DNA of 64,000 nt, taken from positions 62,001 through 126,000 of the forward strand of contig JBGTBY010000025.1 in assembly GCA_041749075.1 (NCBI GenBank). Reading direction: 5' to 3'. Shown piece by piece: positions 1 to 8,255 of this stretch. The notes under the pieces were generated by a model. That model saw only the letters and a program-made list of their open reading frames with translations, ran no database searches and was not told the DNA's origin. A program made the translations under genes and the position numbers. Origin of the DNA: CAMTWZ01 sp041749075. Its GTDB lineage: Bacteria > Bacteroidota > Rhodothermia > Balneolales > HLUCCA01. Positions within the stretch are counted from its first letter, which is position 1, and the number at the start of each line of letters is the position of its first letter.

Positions 1-56
1 AAGCGCTCGATGAAGAAAGTGCGGAGATTTTGGCTTCAATTTGGGAATTGGTATGA
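1..56 (+). CDS. hsdM: HsdM C-terminal end (partial)
   Basis: Only the last 17 codons are inside the window, read in frame from base 3 and ending ...SIWELV with TGA at 54-56. The stop overlaps the ATG of hsdS at 53 (ATGA), the usual arrangement for a type I modification methyltransferase followed by its specificity subunit. The identity is inferred from this position rather than from any methylase motif, since the catalytic part lies upstream of the window. Confidence 0.65.
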   Translation, partial: ALDEESAEILASIWELV

Positions 57-1234
57 AGCCGGGCTGGGAATTAAAGAAGTTCAAAGATGTATGTGATTAT
101 GAGAAGCTGCAGGGTTTCCATAAAGGGTTACCATATGTCGGACTTGAGAATATCGAATCCAATACAGGACGTTTTTTAGGTAGCCTAGCGCCCCAAATAG
201 TAAAAAGCACAACTTTTTTATTCAGTGAAGACCATGTTTTGTACGGAAGGCTTCGACCATACCTCAATAAGGTCTTACTTCCAGATTTCAAAGGTCATTG
301 TTCAACTGAGATTTTCCCAATTCGTGTTAAAGAGGAGTTATTGAGGGAATATCTGTTTTATTGGTTGACCTCTGACGAAGTGGTAAGTAAAATTGATGCT
401 ACTTGGACTGGTGCAAGAATGCCTAGGGCGAATATGAACCAGGTGCTTGAATTTGATTTAGCTGTCCCTCCCCTCCCCGAACAGCAACGAATCGTATCCA
501 TCTTAGACGACGCCTTCGCCGCCATTGCCAAGGCGAAAGCCAATGCCGAACAGAACCTCAAAAACGCCAAAGAACTGTTTGAAAGTTATTTGCAGGGCGT
601 GTTTGAGGATGGGGATTGGGGTTTTGTAAAACTGGCTGCATTTGCTACTGACATCACTGATGGTGATCATATGCCTCCACCAAAATCAGATACCGGCTTG
701 CCATTCATTACTATTTCGAATATCAATAAGCAAACCCATAAAATTGATTTCTCGGATACCTTCAAAGTTCCAGAAAAATACTACAACAGCTTAAAGCCGA
801 ACAAAAAACCTCAAAAAGGTGATGTGCTTTATACTGTTACTGGTTCATACGGAATTCCTGTTTTGATTGAAAATGATGTCAATTTTTGTTTTCAACGGCA
901 CATTGGATTGATTCGACCAAGTAATAAGCTCAATAGCAAACTTCTATACTATTGGATTTTGTCACCTCAAGCTTTTTCACAAGCAAATGAAACAGCAACA
1001 GGTACTGCCCAGAAAACCGTTTCTCTATCGTCATTGAGGAATTTCGACTTCCCAAGTATTCCAATACAAGAACAACAATCCATCGTCCGCCGCCTTGATG
1101 CCATTCGTGCCGAGACGCAAAAGTTGGAAGCGATCTACCGGAAGAAATTGAATGATCTGGACGAGTTAAAGAAATCCATCCTGCAGAAGGCGTTTAAGGG
1201 GGAGTTGGGGACGTCGGATAAGGTTGCGGTGTGA
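53..1234 (+). CDS. hsdS: Type I restriction-modification specificity subunit
   Basis: HsdS reads the bipartite DNA target for the HsdM methylase and HsdR nuclease. The protein has the two-fold layout of the family: target-recognition domain 1 (about residues 1-145), a conserved coiled-coil spacer beginning LPEQQRIVSILDDAF, target-recognition domain 2 (about 190-335), and a second helical repeat beginning QEQQSIVRRLDAIRAE. A TTG at 41 would add four residues, but the ATG at 53 overlaps the stop of the preceding gene as ATGA and is the better start. Length (393 aa) is normal. hsdR follows only after a PIN toxin pair, so the operon is interrupted. Family assignment is firm; the recognition sequence cannot be read from the gene. 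Confidence 0.93.
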   Translation: MKPGWELKKFKDVCDYEKLQGFHKGLPYVGLENIESNTGRFLGSLAPQIVKSTTFLFSEDHVLYGRLRPYLNKVLLPDFKGHCSTEIFPIRVKEELLREYLFYWLTSDEVVSKIDATWTGARMPRANMNQVLEFDLAVPPLPEQQRIVSILDDAFAAIAKAKANAEQNLKNAKELFESYLQGVFEDGDWGFVKLAAFATDITDGDHMPPPKSDTGLPFITISNINKQTHKIDFSDTFKVPEKYYNSLKPNKKPQKGDVLYTVTGSYGIPVLIENDVNFCFQRHIGLIRPSNKLNSKLLYYWILSPQAFSQANETATGTAQKTVSLSSLRNFDFPSIPIQEQQSIVRRLDAIRAETQKLEAIYRKKLNDLDELKKSILQKAFKGELGTSDKVAV

Positions 1235-1265
1235 AAAAGCGAGGAACAGGTATGTTATTACAATT

Positions 1266-1730
1266 ATGAAAACAGTCTATGTCGATACGAGTGTTTTTGG
1301 TGGCCTTTATGACGAAGAGTTCTCTGTTTGGAGTAAGCTATTCTTCCAGCATGTTCTTCAATCGGATATAAAGATGATCATTTCCGATATCACGATTGGA
1401 GAACTGGAAAGGGCTCCCGTTAAAATCCGCCGCTTCGTCGAAAACCTGCCTGAGAAGAATCTGACTTTTATCCTACTTGATTCCGAAGCCACGCGATTAG
1501 GTTCGAAGTATATTCAGGAAAATGTCGTAGGTAAATCCTCATTGAACGATTGCTATCATATTGCTCTTGCAACCATTCACAAAGCGAATCTGCTCGTTAG
1601 CTGGAATTTCAAGCACATTGTTAATATTGAACGTATCCATGGGTATAATGCGGTTAACCTAAAAAATGGATATCATACACTTGAAATAAGAAACCCGAGA
1701 GAGGCTTTCGACTATGAAAACAATAACTGA
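1266..1730 (+). CDS. PIN-domain toxin (VapC-like RNase)
   Basis: The 154-aa protein begins MKTVYVDTSVFGGLYDEEF, with the first PIN acidic residue in VDTS. It has a second acidic residue in ITIGELERA and a third in LNDCYHIALAT; the late position reads SWNFKHI, typical of one VapC-like subgroup in which Asn replaces the last acidic residue. Family members are Mg-dependent RNases neutralised by a small partner. An upstream in-frame start at 1224 would overlap hsdS and lacks PIN homology, so ATG 1266 is chosen. The next gene overlaps the 3' end by 17 bases and has the expected partner sequence. The pair sits between hsdS and hsdR. Confidence 0.85.
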   Translation: MKTVYVDTSVFGGLYDEEFSVWSKLFFQHVLQSDIKMIISDITIGELERAPVKIRRFVENLPEKNLTFILLDSEATRLGSKYIQENVVGKSSLNDCYHIALATIHKANLLVSWNFKHIVNIERIHGYNAVNLKNGYHTLEIRNPREAFDYENNN

Positions 1731-1890
1731 CAAAACATTTGACTGTGTGAAGTCAGTGCGCAAAATAAGGGAGCAGACCGCTCGTGAACTTGAAGGCAAG
1801 TCTGAGAAAGAGATTTTAGCGTATTACAAGGAACGAAGGCGTCATTTCACGCTTTTTCGCAAGCAAGTCGAGGAAATCGAGCCGAAGTAA
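1714..1890 (+). CDS. Small antitoxin partner of the PIN protein
   Basis: A 58-aa reading frame starts at ATG 1714 inside the PIN gene (17-base overlap) and ends with TAA at 1888-1890. It begins MKTITDKTFDCVKSV and continues as a charged helical peptide. From memory, short proteins with a TFDCV segment regularly follow PIN proteins carrying SWNFKHI, so this is very likely the cognate antitoxin. The order is toxin first, antitoxin second, with translational overlap that would help set the ratio of the two products. No DNA-binding fold can be assigned by eye. Confidence 0.75.
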   Translation: MKTITDKTFDCVKSVRKIREQTARELEGKSEKEILAYYKERRRHFTLFRKQVEEIEPK

Positions 1891-1918
1891 CCCTTCACTG
1901 ATCGATTACTTTGTTGGT

Positions 1919-1966
1919 GATGCTGTAAATGACACTGTAAATGATGCTGTAAGTGATGCAGTAAAT
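1919..1966 (+). repeat. Four 12-bp tandem units encoding (D-A-V-N)-type repeats
   Basis: Four units of consensus GATGCTGTAAAT run head to tail. In the frame open through 2014 they read D-A-V-N, D-T-V-N, D-A-V-S, D-A-V-N, followed by DVEPLSYTADLQEIK and a stop. There is no start codon or upstream domain in this frame, so the stretch looks like a relic of a longer gene or a variable-number coding repeat. It occupies the gap between the antitoxin and hsdR. Confidence 0.8.
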
Positions 1967-2019
1967 GATGTCGAGCCATTATCTTACACCGCAGACTTAC
2001 AAGAAATTAAATAGCTGAC

Positions 2020-4413
2020 ATGAACGAAGCGGAAACCCGTGCCGAACTCATCGATCCCAAGCTGAAAGCTTGCGGTTGGGGCGTTGTGGAAGGTTCCAAG
2101 GTGCTTCGTGAGTACGGCATCACCGCTGGCAAAATCCAAACGGGCGGCGGCCGGGGCAAAAAGCACACGGCCGACTATGTCCTGGTGCACAAGGGCATCA
2201 AACTGGCTGTCATCGAAGCCAAAAGTGCGGATTTGTCCGTGGGCGAAGGCGTGATGCAAGCCAAATTGTACGCCGATAAGATGCACCTCGACACCGCTTA
2301 CAGCACGAATGGTCGCGAGATTTATCAGATCGGCATGACCACCGGCGAGGAAGGACTGGTTTCCGATTTTATGAGTCCGGATGAGCTTTGGAACAACACC
2401 TTTTCCGCGAAAAACGACTGGCGCGAACGGTTCGCATCCATCCCCTTTGAAGACCGCAGCGGCACCTGGCAACTCCGGTATTATCAGGAAATCGCCGTCA
2501 AGAACACGATGGAAGCCATTGCGAACGGCAAGCAGCGCATGTTGCTCACACTGGCCACCGGCACCGGGAAAACCGCCATCGCGTTTCAAATCGCATGGAA
2601 GTTGTTCCAAACCCGTTGGACCCTTCAGCGCGATGGGAATCGCAGACCCCGCATCCTGTTCTTGGCCGATCGGAATATCCTTGCCGACCAAGCCTACAAC
2701 TCGTTTTCCGCATTTCCGGATGACGCGCTGGTCCGCATCAAGCCAACGGAAATCAAGAAAAAAGGTCGGGTTCCCACCAACGGAAGCATGTTCTTCACCA
2801 TCTTCCAGACCTTCATGAGCGGCACGGATGCCGAAGGAAAACCGGCGCCGTATTTCGGTGATTATCCGCCCGACTATTTCGATCTGATCATTATCGATGA
2901 GTGTCATCGCGGCGGAGCCAACGACGAAAGCAATTGGCGCGACATCATGGAGTATTTCGGCGCGGCCGTGCAATTGGGCCTCACCGCGACTCCCAAACGC
3001 AAAGACAACGTGGACACCTACCGATATTTCGGTGAACCGATCTACGTCTATTCGTTGAAAGAAGGCATCAATGATGGATTTTTGACGCCATTCAAGGTGA
3101 AGCGCATCAAAACCACGATCGACGATTACCGATACACATCGGACGATACCATTGTGGAAGGCGAGGTTGAAGAAGGCAAACTCTACGAAGAGACGGACTT
3201 CAACCGCACCATTGAAATCGTGGAACGCGAAACCACGCGGGTGAAAATTTTCCTGGACGAAGCCAATCAGAACGAAAAAGCGATCCTCTTTTGTGCGAAT
3301 CAGGCGCATGCGGCCTTGATTCGTGACTTGGTGAATCAGCATTCCAAAAGCAAAGATCCATTTTACTGTGCTCGGGTGACCGCCAATGACGGAGAAGAAG
3401 GCGAACGGCTGCTCCGGGAATTTCAGGACAACGAAAAGACGATTCCCACCATCCTCACCACATCCCAAAAACTCTCGACGGGTGTGGATGCGCTGAATAT
3501 CCGGAGCATCGTGTTGATGCGTCCGGTCCGGACCATGATCGAATTCAAGCAGATTGTGGGTCGGGGCACTCGGCTTTTCGATGGAAAGGAGTTCTTCACC
3601 ATCTATGATTTCGTGGACGCATACAAGCATTTCGGGGATCCGGAATGGGATGGCGAGCCGGTCGAAGAAGAACCGTGCAAGGTTTGTTGTAAGAATCCGT
3701 GTGAGTGCGAGTATGTGCCACCGCCTGTGTGTCCGAAGTGCCAGTCGAGGCCATGCATTTGCCTAACTGAACCTCCGGGGCCATGCTTCTATTGTGGTGA
3801 GAGTCCGTGTGTCTGTGAGAAAAAGAAGAAGCTGAAGATCAAGCTTCGCGACGGCAAAGAACGCGAGATTCAGCACATGATTTCCACCTCGTTTTGGAGT
3901 GCGGATGGTCGGCCTATCTCTGCAGAAGAGTTTTTAAGCAACCTCTTCGGCGAATTGCCCAAGCTGTTCAGTAATGAGGACGAATTAAGGAGACTGTGGA
4001 GCAATCCCGCTACAAGAAGGACTTTGCTCGAGCAACTGGATGCTGCCGGATTCCCGAAAAGCGACCTGCTGACCTTGCAAGCCTTGGTGAATATGGAGAA
4101 AAGCGATCTCTATGATGTGTTAGAATATGTCTTCAATGGCAAGACTATCGCGATGACGCGTGAGGCCCGAGCCAAAGCCGCCGAAGCCACCATCTTCGCC
4201 TTGCTCAACGACAAGCAGAAAGAATTCATCTCCTTCGTGTTGGATAAGTACATCCAAACGGGAGTCGACGAGCTGGATCAAGAGAAGCTTCCCGTATTAC
4301 TCACGAACAAGTATCAATCCCTCGAAGACGCCAAAGCCATCCTCGGCGATGTGGCCAACATCAGCCGTCTGTTCATCGAGTTCCAGGAGCATTTGTATCG
4401 GAAGGCGGTGTAG
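2020..4413 (+). CDS. hsdR: Type I restriction endonuclease subunit R
   Basis: HsdR is the ATP-dependent DNA translocase and nuclease of the type I system. The N-terminal PD-(D/E)XK nuclease core is visible as ADYVLVHKG...IEAK (about residues 51-69). The helicase follows with Walker A ATGTGKT (about 181-187), the DEAH-type box DECHRGG (about 293) and motif VI QIVGRGTRLF (about 510). A Cys-rich insert with many CPxC/CxC units (about 553-600) looks like a small metal-binding element. The 797-aa length fits the EcoEI-like R class. The ATG at 2020 follows a stop at 2012-2014. It is on the same strand as hsdM and hsdS, so the system looks complete apart from the truncated view of hsdM. Confidence 0.95.
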   Translation: MNEAETRAELIDPKLKACGWGVVEGSKVLREYGITAGKIQTGGGRGKKHTADYVLVHKGIKLAVIEAKSADLSVGEGVMQAKLYADKMHLDTAYSTNGREIYQIGMTTGEEGLVSDFMSPDELWNNTFSAKNDWRERFASIPFEDRSGTWQLRYYQEIAVKNTMEAIANGKQRMLLTLATGTGKTAIAFQIAWKLFQTRWTLQRDGNRRPRILFLADRNILADQAYNSFSAFPDDALVRIKPTEIKKKGRVPTNGSMFFTIFQTFMSGTDAEGKPAPYFGDYPPDYFDLIIIDECHRGGANDESNWRDIMEYFGAAVQLGLTATPKRKDNVDTYRYFGEPIYVYSLKEGINDGFLTPFKVKRIKTTIDDYRYTSDDTIVEGEVEEGKLYEETDFNRTIEIVERETTRVKIFLDEANQNEKAILFCANQAHAALIRDLVNQHSKSKDPFYCARVTANDGEEGERLLREFQDNEKTIPTILTTSQKLSTGVDALNIRSIVLMRPVRTMIEFKQIVGRGTRLFDGKEFFTIYDFVDAYKHFGDPEWDGEPVEEEPCKVCCKNPCECEYVPPPVCPKCQSRPCICLTEPPGPCFYCGESPCVCEKKKKLKIKLRDGKEREIQHMISTSFWSADGRPISAEEFLSNLFGELPKLFSNEDELRRLWSNPATRRTLLEQLDAAGFPKSDLLTLQALVNMEKSDLYDVLEYVFNGKTIAMTREARAKAAEATIFALLNDKQKEFISFVLDKYIQTGVDELDQEKLPVLLTNKYQSLEDAKAILGDVANISRLFIEFQEHLYRKAV

Positions 4414-4607
4414 GTACTTGACTTTGAACCGTTATTTGTAGATACTGTTTCAAACAAGTCATTAATAACCCCCAAACCTCCCTCGTCGATAGATATTTCT
4501 TGGTCGATATTGCAAAGTCAAGTAGGGTACTTCTGCTGATTTAGATCTTTGTTGATCTCATCCCCTATTGCATCTCTAAAACATCACTATAATTGCACCG
4601 AAATAGA
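4414..4607. other. Gap between hsdR and the caspase gene
   Basis: This stretch of about 190 bases is A/T-rich and carries no convincing gene. It presumably includes the promoter of the caspase/hydrolase pair, but no clear promoter hexamers could be chosen with confidence. Confidence 0.4.
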
Positions 4608-6440
4608 ATGAAGCATTTAATATGTATTGGTATAGACAACGCTATAGGATTAATTCCATTAGGAGCTTGTATTACTGGAGCCAAACAATTTGAAGAATGG
4701 GGAAAATCTCAGGGTTACACGACCCATTTATTTACAGATGAGGCCAACAACGTATCTCAGACAGATATTTTTAATCAAATAAATACTATAGTTGATGCGA
4801 GGAATTGCGAGCAACTCATCATATTCTTTTCTGGACACGGAATGCTCAAGAGTCCAAGTCAAGAGATTTGGCTGCTATCTAACGCATCTATAAATCCGAA
4901 TGAATCCGTTAATCTCACGGCTTCTATTGATTATGCTAGAACTAGCAGTATACCATACATTGTTTTCATATCTGATGCATGTCGCGTACTGCCGAGCGAA
5001 ATCCAATTGACAGGCAATGGCTCTGTGATATTCCCCATAAAAGAGGATAATAATGGCGATTGTGCAATAGACGTTTTGTATGCGACTAGACCTGGTAGTC
5101 CCGCATTTGAGCAAAGTAGTAAGATTAATTCGAAGAGATTTGGTCTGTTTACTCAATCATTGATCGAAATATTAAACGGTAATTACCCAGAACTGATCAG
5201 GTCCAACACCGTTAATGATTATCTAACTTCATACTATGATAATCATACTCTAAGTATCGATAGGTCATATAAATCATTACCAAGCGGTAATTGGCATATT
5301 GATACTATCAATAGCGAGACTTTGATTAAGAACCTCGTATCAAAAAAAGCAAGGGAAATAAAGATATCACTCAAGCAGTCACCAGACTTAATCATTCAAT
5401 ACCAAAATCCTAAACCAAGTCTTGCAGTCTTTGACGACGAAAGCGCAAAAAATCTTCTATTAGCGACTTCCACCTCGATTCGACAAGTAAAATCAACGGA
5501 TCGAACTTTATTAGATGGAGTCAATAACAAATTGAATGCTGGGTTATCAATTGAAGAAACATCGAACAGAAGTTTTAAATCCATATTGAATAATTTTGTT
5601 GAAGTACCCTTCAATACTTATAATCTCAAATCTAGTCTATTAAATAAGTCTGAGCTGATTTTTGATTCTAAGTTTGATATTCCTCAAGATTTTTCCACAG
5701 GTTTAGTCATATCTGGAGCAAATGTTGAAGATATTTTAATGAATGGAACTCGTGAAGTATCTCGGAATGGCAATGTCACAAATGTTAACATTCAATCTAC
5801 AAGCAACTCTCAAACTGCCTTAATAAAGCTAGTTAGGGGATACTCAATCCCAGTCGCAATCATTGAAAATTTCATTGGTGAATTGGTTTTTGACAATGAT
5901 CGATTATTAACAATTAACTACTCCCCAAGTAAAAATAGCCACCGATATGAATATTTCAGATCCAACGAAAGCCGAATAAATTTTGTAAGGGCATTCATAG
6001 CAAGTGCTGCAAATTATGGCTTTAATTACTCGCGTACATTTGCTAATACTTTTGATAATAATGGACAAATGAATTACACTTCTGCAGGTAATTATTTACG
6101 CCAAGAAAAATCAATAGATCCCTCCCTTGGCTTGTATGCAACCTACGCTTACAAACAGGAGGGTCGTGATAAAGATATCAAGTCCGTTTACAGATACATG
6201 CAACATGACGGCGATTTTGATTTATTTGATGTTGCCATGTTGGCTGATGAATTAGCCGTTACCAATCGATTAGTAACTCCATTTTGTCCAATGATTGCAA
6301 TGGGGTGGGCATATCGGAACAAGTTTGAAGACTACCTTAACCCAATAGTTAAAGAAGCTTCCTTACATCTAGTTCCAAGCTTGTGGACAACATTCAACAA
6401 ACGTGGAACAGCTATAATTGAACAACACTTTAATCAATAA
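4608..6440 (+). CDS. Caspase-like cysteine protease (peptidase C14 family) with long C-terminal region
   Basis: The N-terminal 200 residues form a caspase/metacaspase p20-like domain: MKHLICIGIDN first strand, catalytic His77 in IIFFSGHGM, and catalytic Cys125 in ISDACRV, each after a hydrophobic strand as the fold requires. The remaining 400 residues have no motif I can name with certainty; the end (SLGLYATYAYKQ, then a segment ending FCPMIAMGW) resembles tails I remember from other bacterial caspase-family proteins. A TTG at 4593 would add five residues; ATG 4608 starts right at the first strand. The gene is visibly A/T-rich compared with hsdR. It lies 5 bases before a serine-hydrolase gene, so the two probably form an operon. 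Bacterial caspases in defence islands act as suicidal effectors; that role is inferred here. Confidence 0.85.
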   Translation: MKHLICIGIDNAIGLIPLGACITGAKQFEEWGKSQGYTTHLFTDEANNVSQTDIFNQINTIVDARNCEQLIIFFSGHGMLKSPSQEIWLLSNASINPNESVNLTASIDYARTSSIPYIVFISDACRVLPSEIQLTGNGSVIFPIKEDNNGDCAIDVLYATRPGSPAFEQSSKINSKRFGLFTQSLIEILNGNYPELIRSNTVNDYLTSYYDNHTLSIDRSYKSLPSGNWHIDTINSETLIKNLVSKKAREIKISLKQSPDLIIQYQNPKPSLAVFDDESAKNLLLATSTSIRQVKSTDRTLLDGVNNKLNAGLSIEETSNRSFKSILNNFVEVPFNTYNLKSSLLNKSELIFDSKFDIPQDFSTGLVISGANVEDILMNGTREVSRNGNVTNVNIQSTSNSQTALIKLVRGYSIPVAIIENFIGELVFDNDRLLTINYSPSKNSHRYEYFRSNESRINFVRAFIASAANYGFNYSRTFANTFDNNGQMNYTSAGNYLRQEKSIDPSLGLYATYAYKQEGRDKDIKSVYRYMQHDGDFDLFDVAMLADELAVTNRLVTPFCPMIAMGWAYRNKFEDYLNPIVKEASLHLVPSLWTTFNKRGTAIIEQHFNQ

Positions 6441-6445
6441 ACACT

Positions 6446-7324
6446 ATGAAATTAATATTTGTACATGGTCGTGCTCAAGGGGAAAAAGACCCTGATGATC
6501 TTCTGACAGAATGGATTGACACGTTCCTTGAGGGGCTGAAGAAAGCAAACCTAGAACTGCCAATAAATTATGATCAAATTCACCTTCCATTTTATGGAAA
6601 ACGACTCGATGAATTAGTTAGAGAGATTGACACCCCAATAGAATCAATCATTTCAAAGGGATCTTCAAGTGATTTAAATGACATTCGGTTTATTCATGAT
6701 TTCTTATCAGAGATTGCTGATAATTCGAATATTTCAGCACACGATATCGATATTGAAACATCTGGGCTAATTAGGGACAAAGGCCCTTTAAATTGGGAGT
6801 GGGTTCAATCCATCTTGAGAGCGATTGATAGAAAAGACAAATGGAGTGAAGCAACACTCAAAAAGTTTACCCTTGACGCATTTCACTATCTAACAAATTC
6901 AACGATTAAAGAGGAAATAGAAACGATAGTAAAAGCTGCGATTGATGATGAGCCCACTGTACTTGTTGGTCATTCCCTTGGATCGGTCGTTAGTTACAAT
7001 ATACTTAGAGAAAACCCCCAATATCGAATTGTTAAGTTTATCACATTGGGCTCACCCCTCGGTGTCAATGCAGTTAGATCGAAACTCAAAGTACCTCTCC
7101 AACATCCTAAATGCATTCTAAATGGATGGATAAACGCTTACGACGAACGAGATGTGGTATCACTTCATCCGCTCGATGGTACTAGGTTTGAAGTTACTCC
7201 GCCCATATTGAACAAAAACAACATTAACAACCATACTGAAAATCGACATGGTATTAAGGGATACTTAAATGACGGGGAAATTGCCTCAGTAATTCACAAG
7301 AATCTTTTGTCTGATATTTCTTAA
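6446..7324 (+). CDS. Alpha/beta-fold serine hydrolase coupled to the caspase gene
   Basis: The protein opens MKLIFVHGRAQG, an oxyanion-type HG after the first strand, and carries the nucleophile elbow VGHSLGS with Ser177. Candidate acid and base are the Asp in NAYDERDVVSLHP and the His in NNHTENRHGIKGY. There is no signal peptide or membrane helix, so it should be cytoplasmic. It starts 5 bases after the caspase-like gene and shares its A/T-rich composition, which argues for co-transfer and joint function. A lipase or esterase acting on membrane lipids, or a substrate or partner of the caspase, would fit. The substrate is not readable from the sequence. Confidence 0.8.
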   Translation: MKLIFVHGRAQGEKDPDDLLTEWIDTFLEGLKKANLELPINYDQIHLPFYGKRLDELVREIDTPIESIISKGSSSDLNDIRFIHDFLSEIADNSNISAHDIDIETSGLIRDKGPLNWEWVQSILRAIDRKDKWSEATLKKFTLDAFHYLTNSTIKEEIETIVKAAIDDEPTVLVGHSLGSVVSYNILRENPQYRIVKFITLGSPLGVNAVRSKLKVPLQHPKCILNGWINAYDERDVVSLHPLDGTRFEVTPPILNKNNINNHTENRHGIKGYLNDGEIASVIHKNLLSDIS

Positions 7325-7371
7325 ATCGCATGGGTGAATAGACTTTACTATAAAAGGCAGCGCTCTAATTG

Positions 7372-7398
7372 TAACCCCCATTTTTAAACCGGGGGTTA
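7372..7398 (+). terminator. Hairpin after the caspase/hydrolase pair
   Basis: TAACCCCC (7372-7379) pairs with GGGGGTTA (7391-7398) around an 11-base loop and is followed by a short T-containing stretch (GTTTCTT). It lies 48 bases after the hydrolase stop and is the likely transcription end. Its right arm (ACCGGGGGTTAGT) recurs at 9132-9143. Confidence 0.55.
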
Positions 7399-7457
7399 GT
7401 TTCTTAATCTGACTCCCGCACCTTCCCCGGCACATATTTGTATAGAACAAACTACTG

Positions 7458-7667
7458 ATGATGTCCACCCTCCATCTCCCCACAAAATTCACGAAGAAGC
7501 TGATTCAGCAGCCTGAGAGCGGAATGGGTTATCAGATCGTGAAGGTGACCCTGCAAGATGGACGAATTTTGTCAGACAGACGAGTTCTCAACAGCGAATT
7601 CCTCGTTCTCAAAGAAGGTGAATCCTTGGATGCAACTGCGATTCATGATGTGGTGACGACCTCGTAA
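7458..7667 (+). CDS. Small conserved-looking protein of unknown function
   Basis: A 69-aa product with either of two adjacent ATGs (7458 or 7461). The body reads MGYQIVKVTLQDGR, then a beta-rich segment ending in an acidic helix. It has no signal peptide, Cys residues or membrane segment. Comparable short proteins with a VTLxDGR core occur scattered through bacterial genomes without known function. It stands alone between a terminator-like hairpin and a dispersed repeat. Confidence 0.5.
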   Translation: MMSTLHLPTKFTKKLIQQPESGMGYQIVKVTLQDGRILSDRRVLNSEFLVLKEGESLDATAIHDVVTTS

Positions 7668-7698
7668 ACACAACATGCGAGCTTAAAGAAATCTACTT

Positions 7699-7800
7699 CA
7701 AGGTCACAAACTGTGACCTTGAACCGTTCTAAGTCACCCCTCCTTGCGAGCCGAAGCGTAGCGAGGATCGGAGGGAGGGGCCGGGGGTGGGTCCCCACGA
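7699..7800. repeat. Composite dispersed repeat: palindrome plus GTCACCCCTCC hairpin element
   Basis: A perfect palindrome CAAGGTCACA-AAC-TGTGACCTTG (7699-7721) is followed by a G/C-rich unit starting AAGTCACCCCTCC (7731) and ending GGAGGGAGGGGCCGGGGG. The CCCCTCC and GGAGGGAGGGG parts can pair as a hairpin around a variable centre. Related copies are at about 9172-9264, 9868-9882, 17500-17569 and 17672-17735. No coding role is apparent. Confidence 0.8.
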
Positions 7801-7946
7801 AGCATCGCGCCATCTCGAAATTATGTAGAGAGGTTGCGGTGCACAGATTTCACATAAGTCGTGCTTGTGACTTGTTCTATAGTTGAGTATCGTCGTCGAT
7901 GGGTCCCAACATACCCCTATCCTACCTACAAAAACCTACCCCCATC

Positions 7947-8207
7947 ATGAAAGAAATCATCATCTCAGACAAGCAAGAGTACCTCAACGAGCACTATCCG
8001 TTTGTTGAGATCCCGAACCTCACCGACAAAAAGTGTTGCATACACTGTAATAAGATTATCACAGTGAAGGATTACAAAGTGTTCAAAGGCGATGATGGCT
8101 TCGAGTTTATTTGCTGTCCACACGCACCTGAGTGTAATGGGACATTAATTGACTGGTTGCCCGTGAATTGGCACAGAAAGCAAGTTCCTCCATCTTCAAG
8201 AGAATGA
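7947..8207 (+). CDS. Small Cys-rich hypothetical protein
   Basis: The 86-aa product begins MKEIIISDKQEYLNEHYPF and contains CCIHCNK (CxxC) and, 30 residues later, CCPHAPECNG, a spacing that could bind a zinc ion. An upstream ATG at 7899 would add 16 residues of low-complexity sequence and is less likely. The family is not recognised. It sits just upstream of an orphan ParD gene with a promoter-like inverted repeat between them. Confidence 0.55.
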   Translation: MKEIIISDKQEYLNEHYPFVEIPNLTDKKCCIHCNKIITVKDYKVFKGDDGFEFICCPHAPECNGTLIDWLPVNWHRKQVPPSSRE

Positions 8208-8223
8208 ATTGAGCTTGCTATTT

Positions 8224-8238
8224 TACCAATATTTGGTA
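8224..8238. promoter_or_regulatory. Putative ParD operator (inverted repeat)
   Basis: TACCAA-TAT-TTGGTA forms a perfect six-base inverted repeat ending 17 bases before the parD ATG at 8256. A closely similar inverted repeat (59301-59319, GTTACCAATTTTGGGTAAC) sits at the same relative position before the second parD gene, supporting an autoregulatory operator. Confidence 0.55.
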
Positions 8239-8255
8239 CTTTTCTTGAAAAACGT

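Noticed and set aside
1919..1966. 12-bp tandem units considered as iterons or a CRISPR
   Set aside because: No spacers, no replication gene nearby; the repeats read as amino-acid repeats in one frame.
1984..3630. Long minus-strand ORF (548 codons) opposite hsdR
   Set aside because: It is the antisense shadow of hsdR, with low-complexity His/Asp/Phe composition and no known domain, while hsdR on the plus strand has all helicase motifs.
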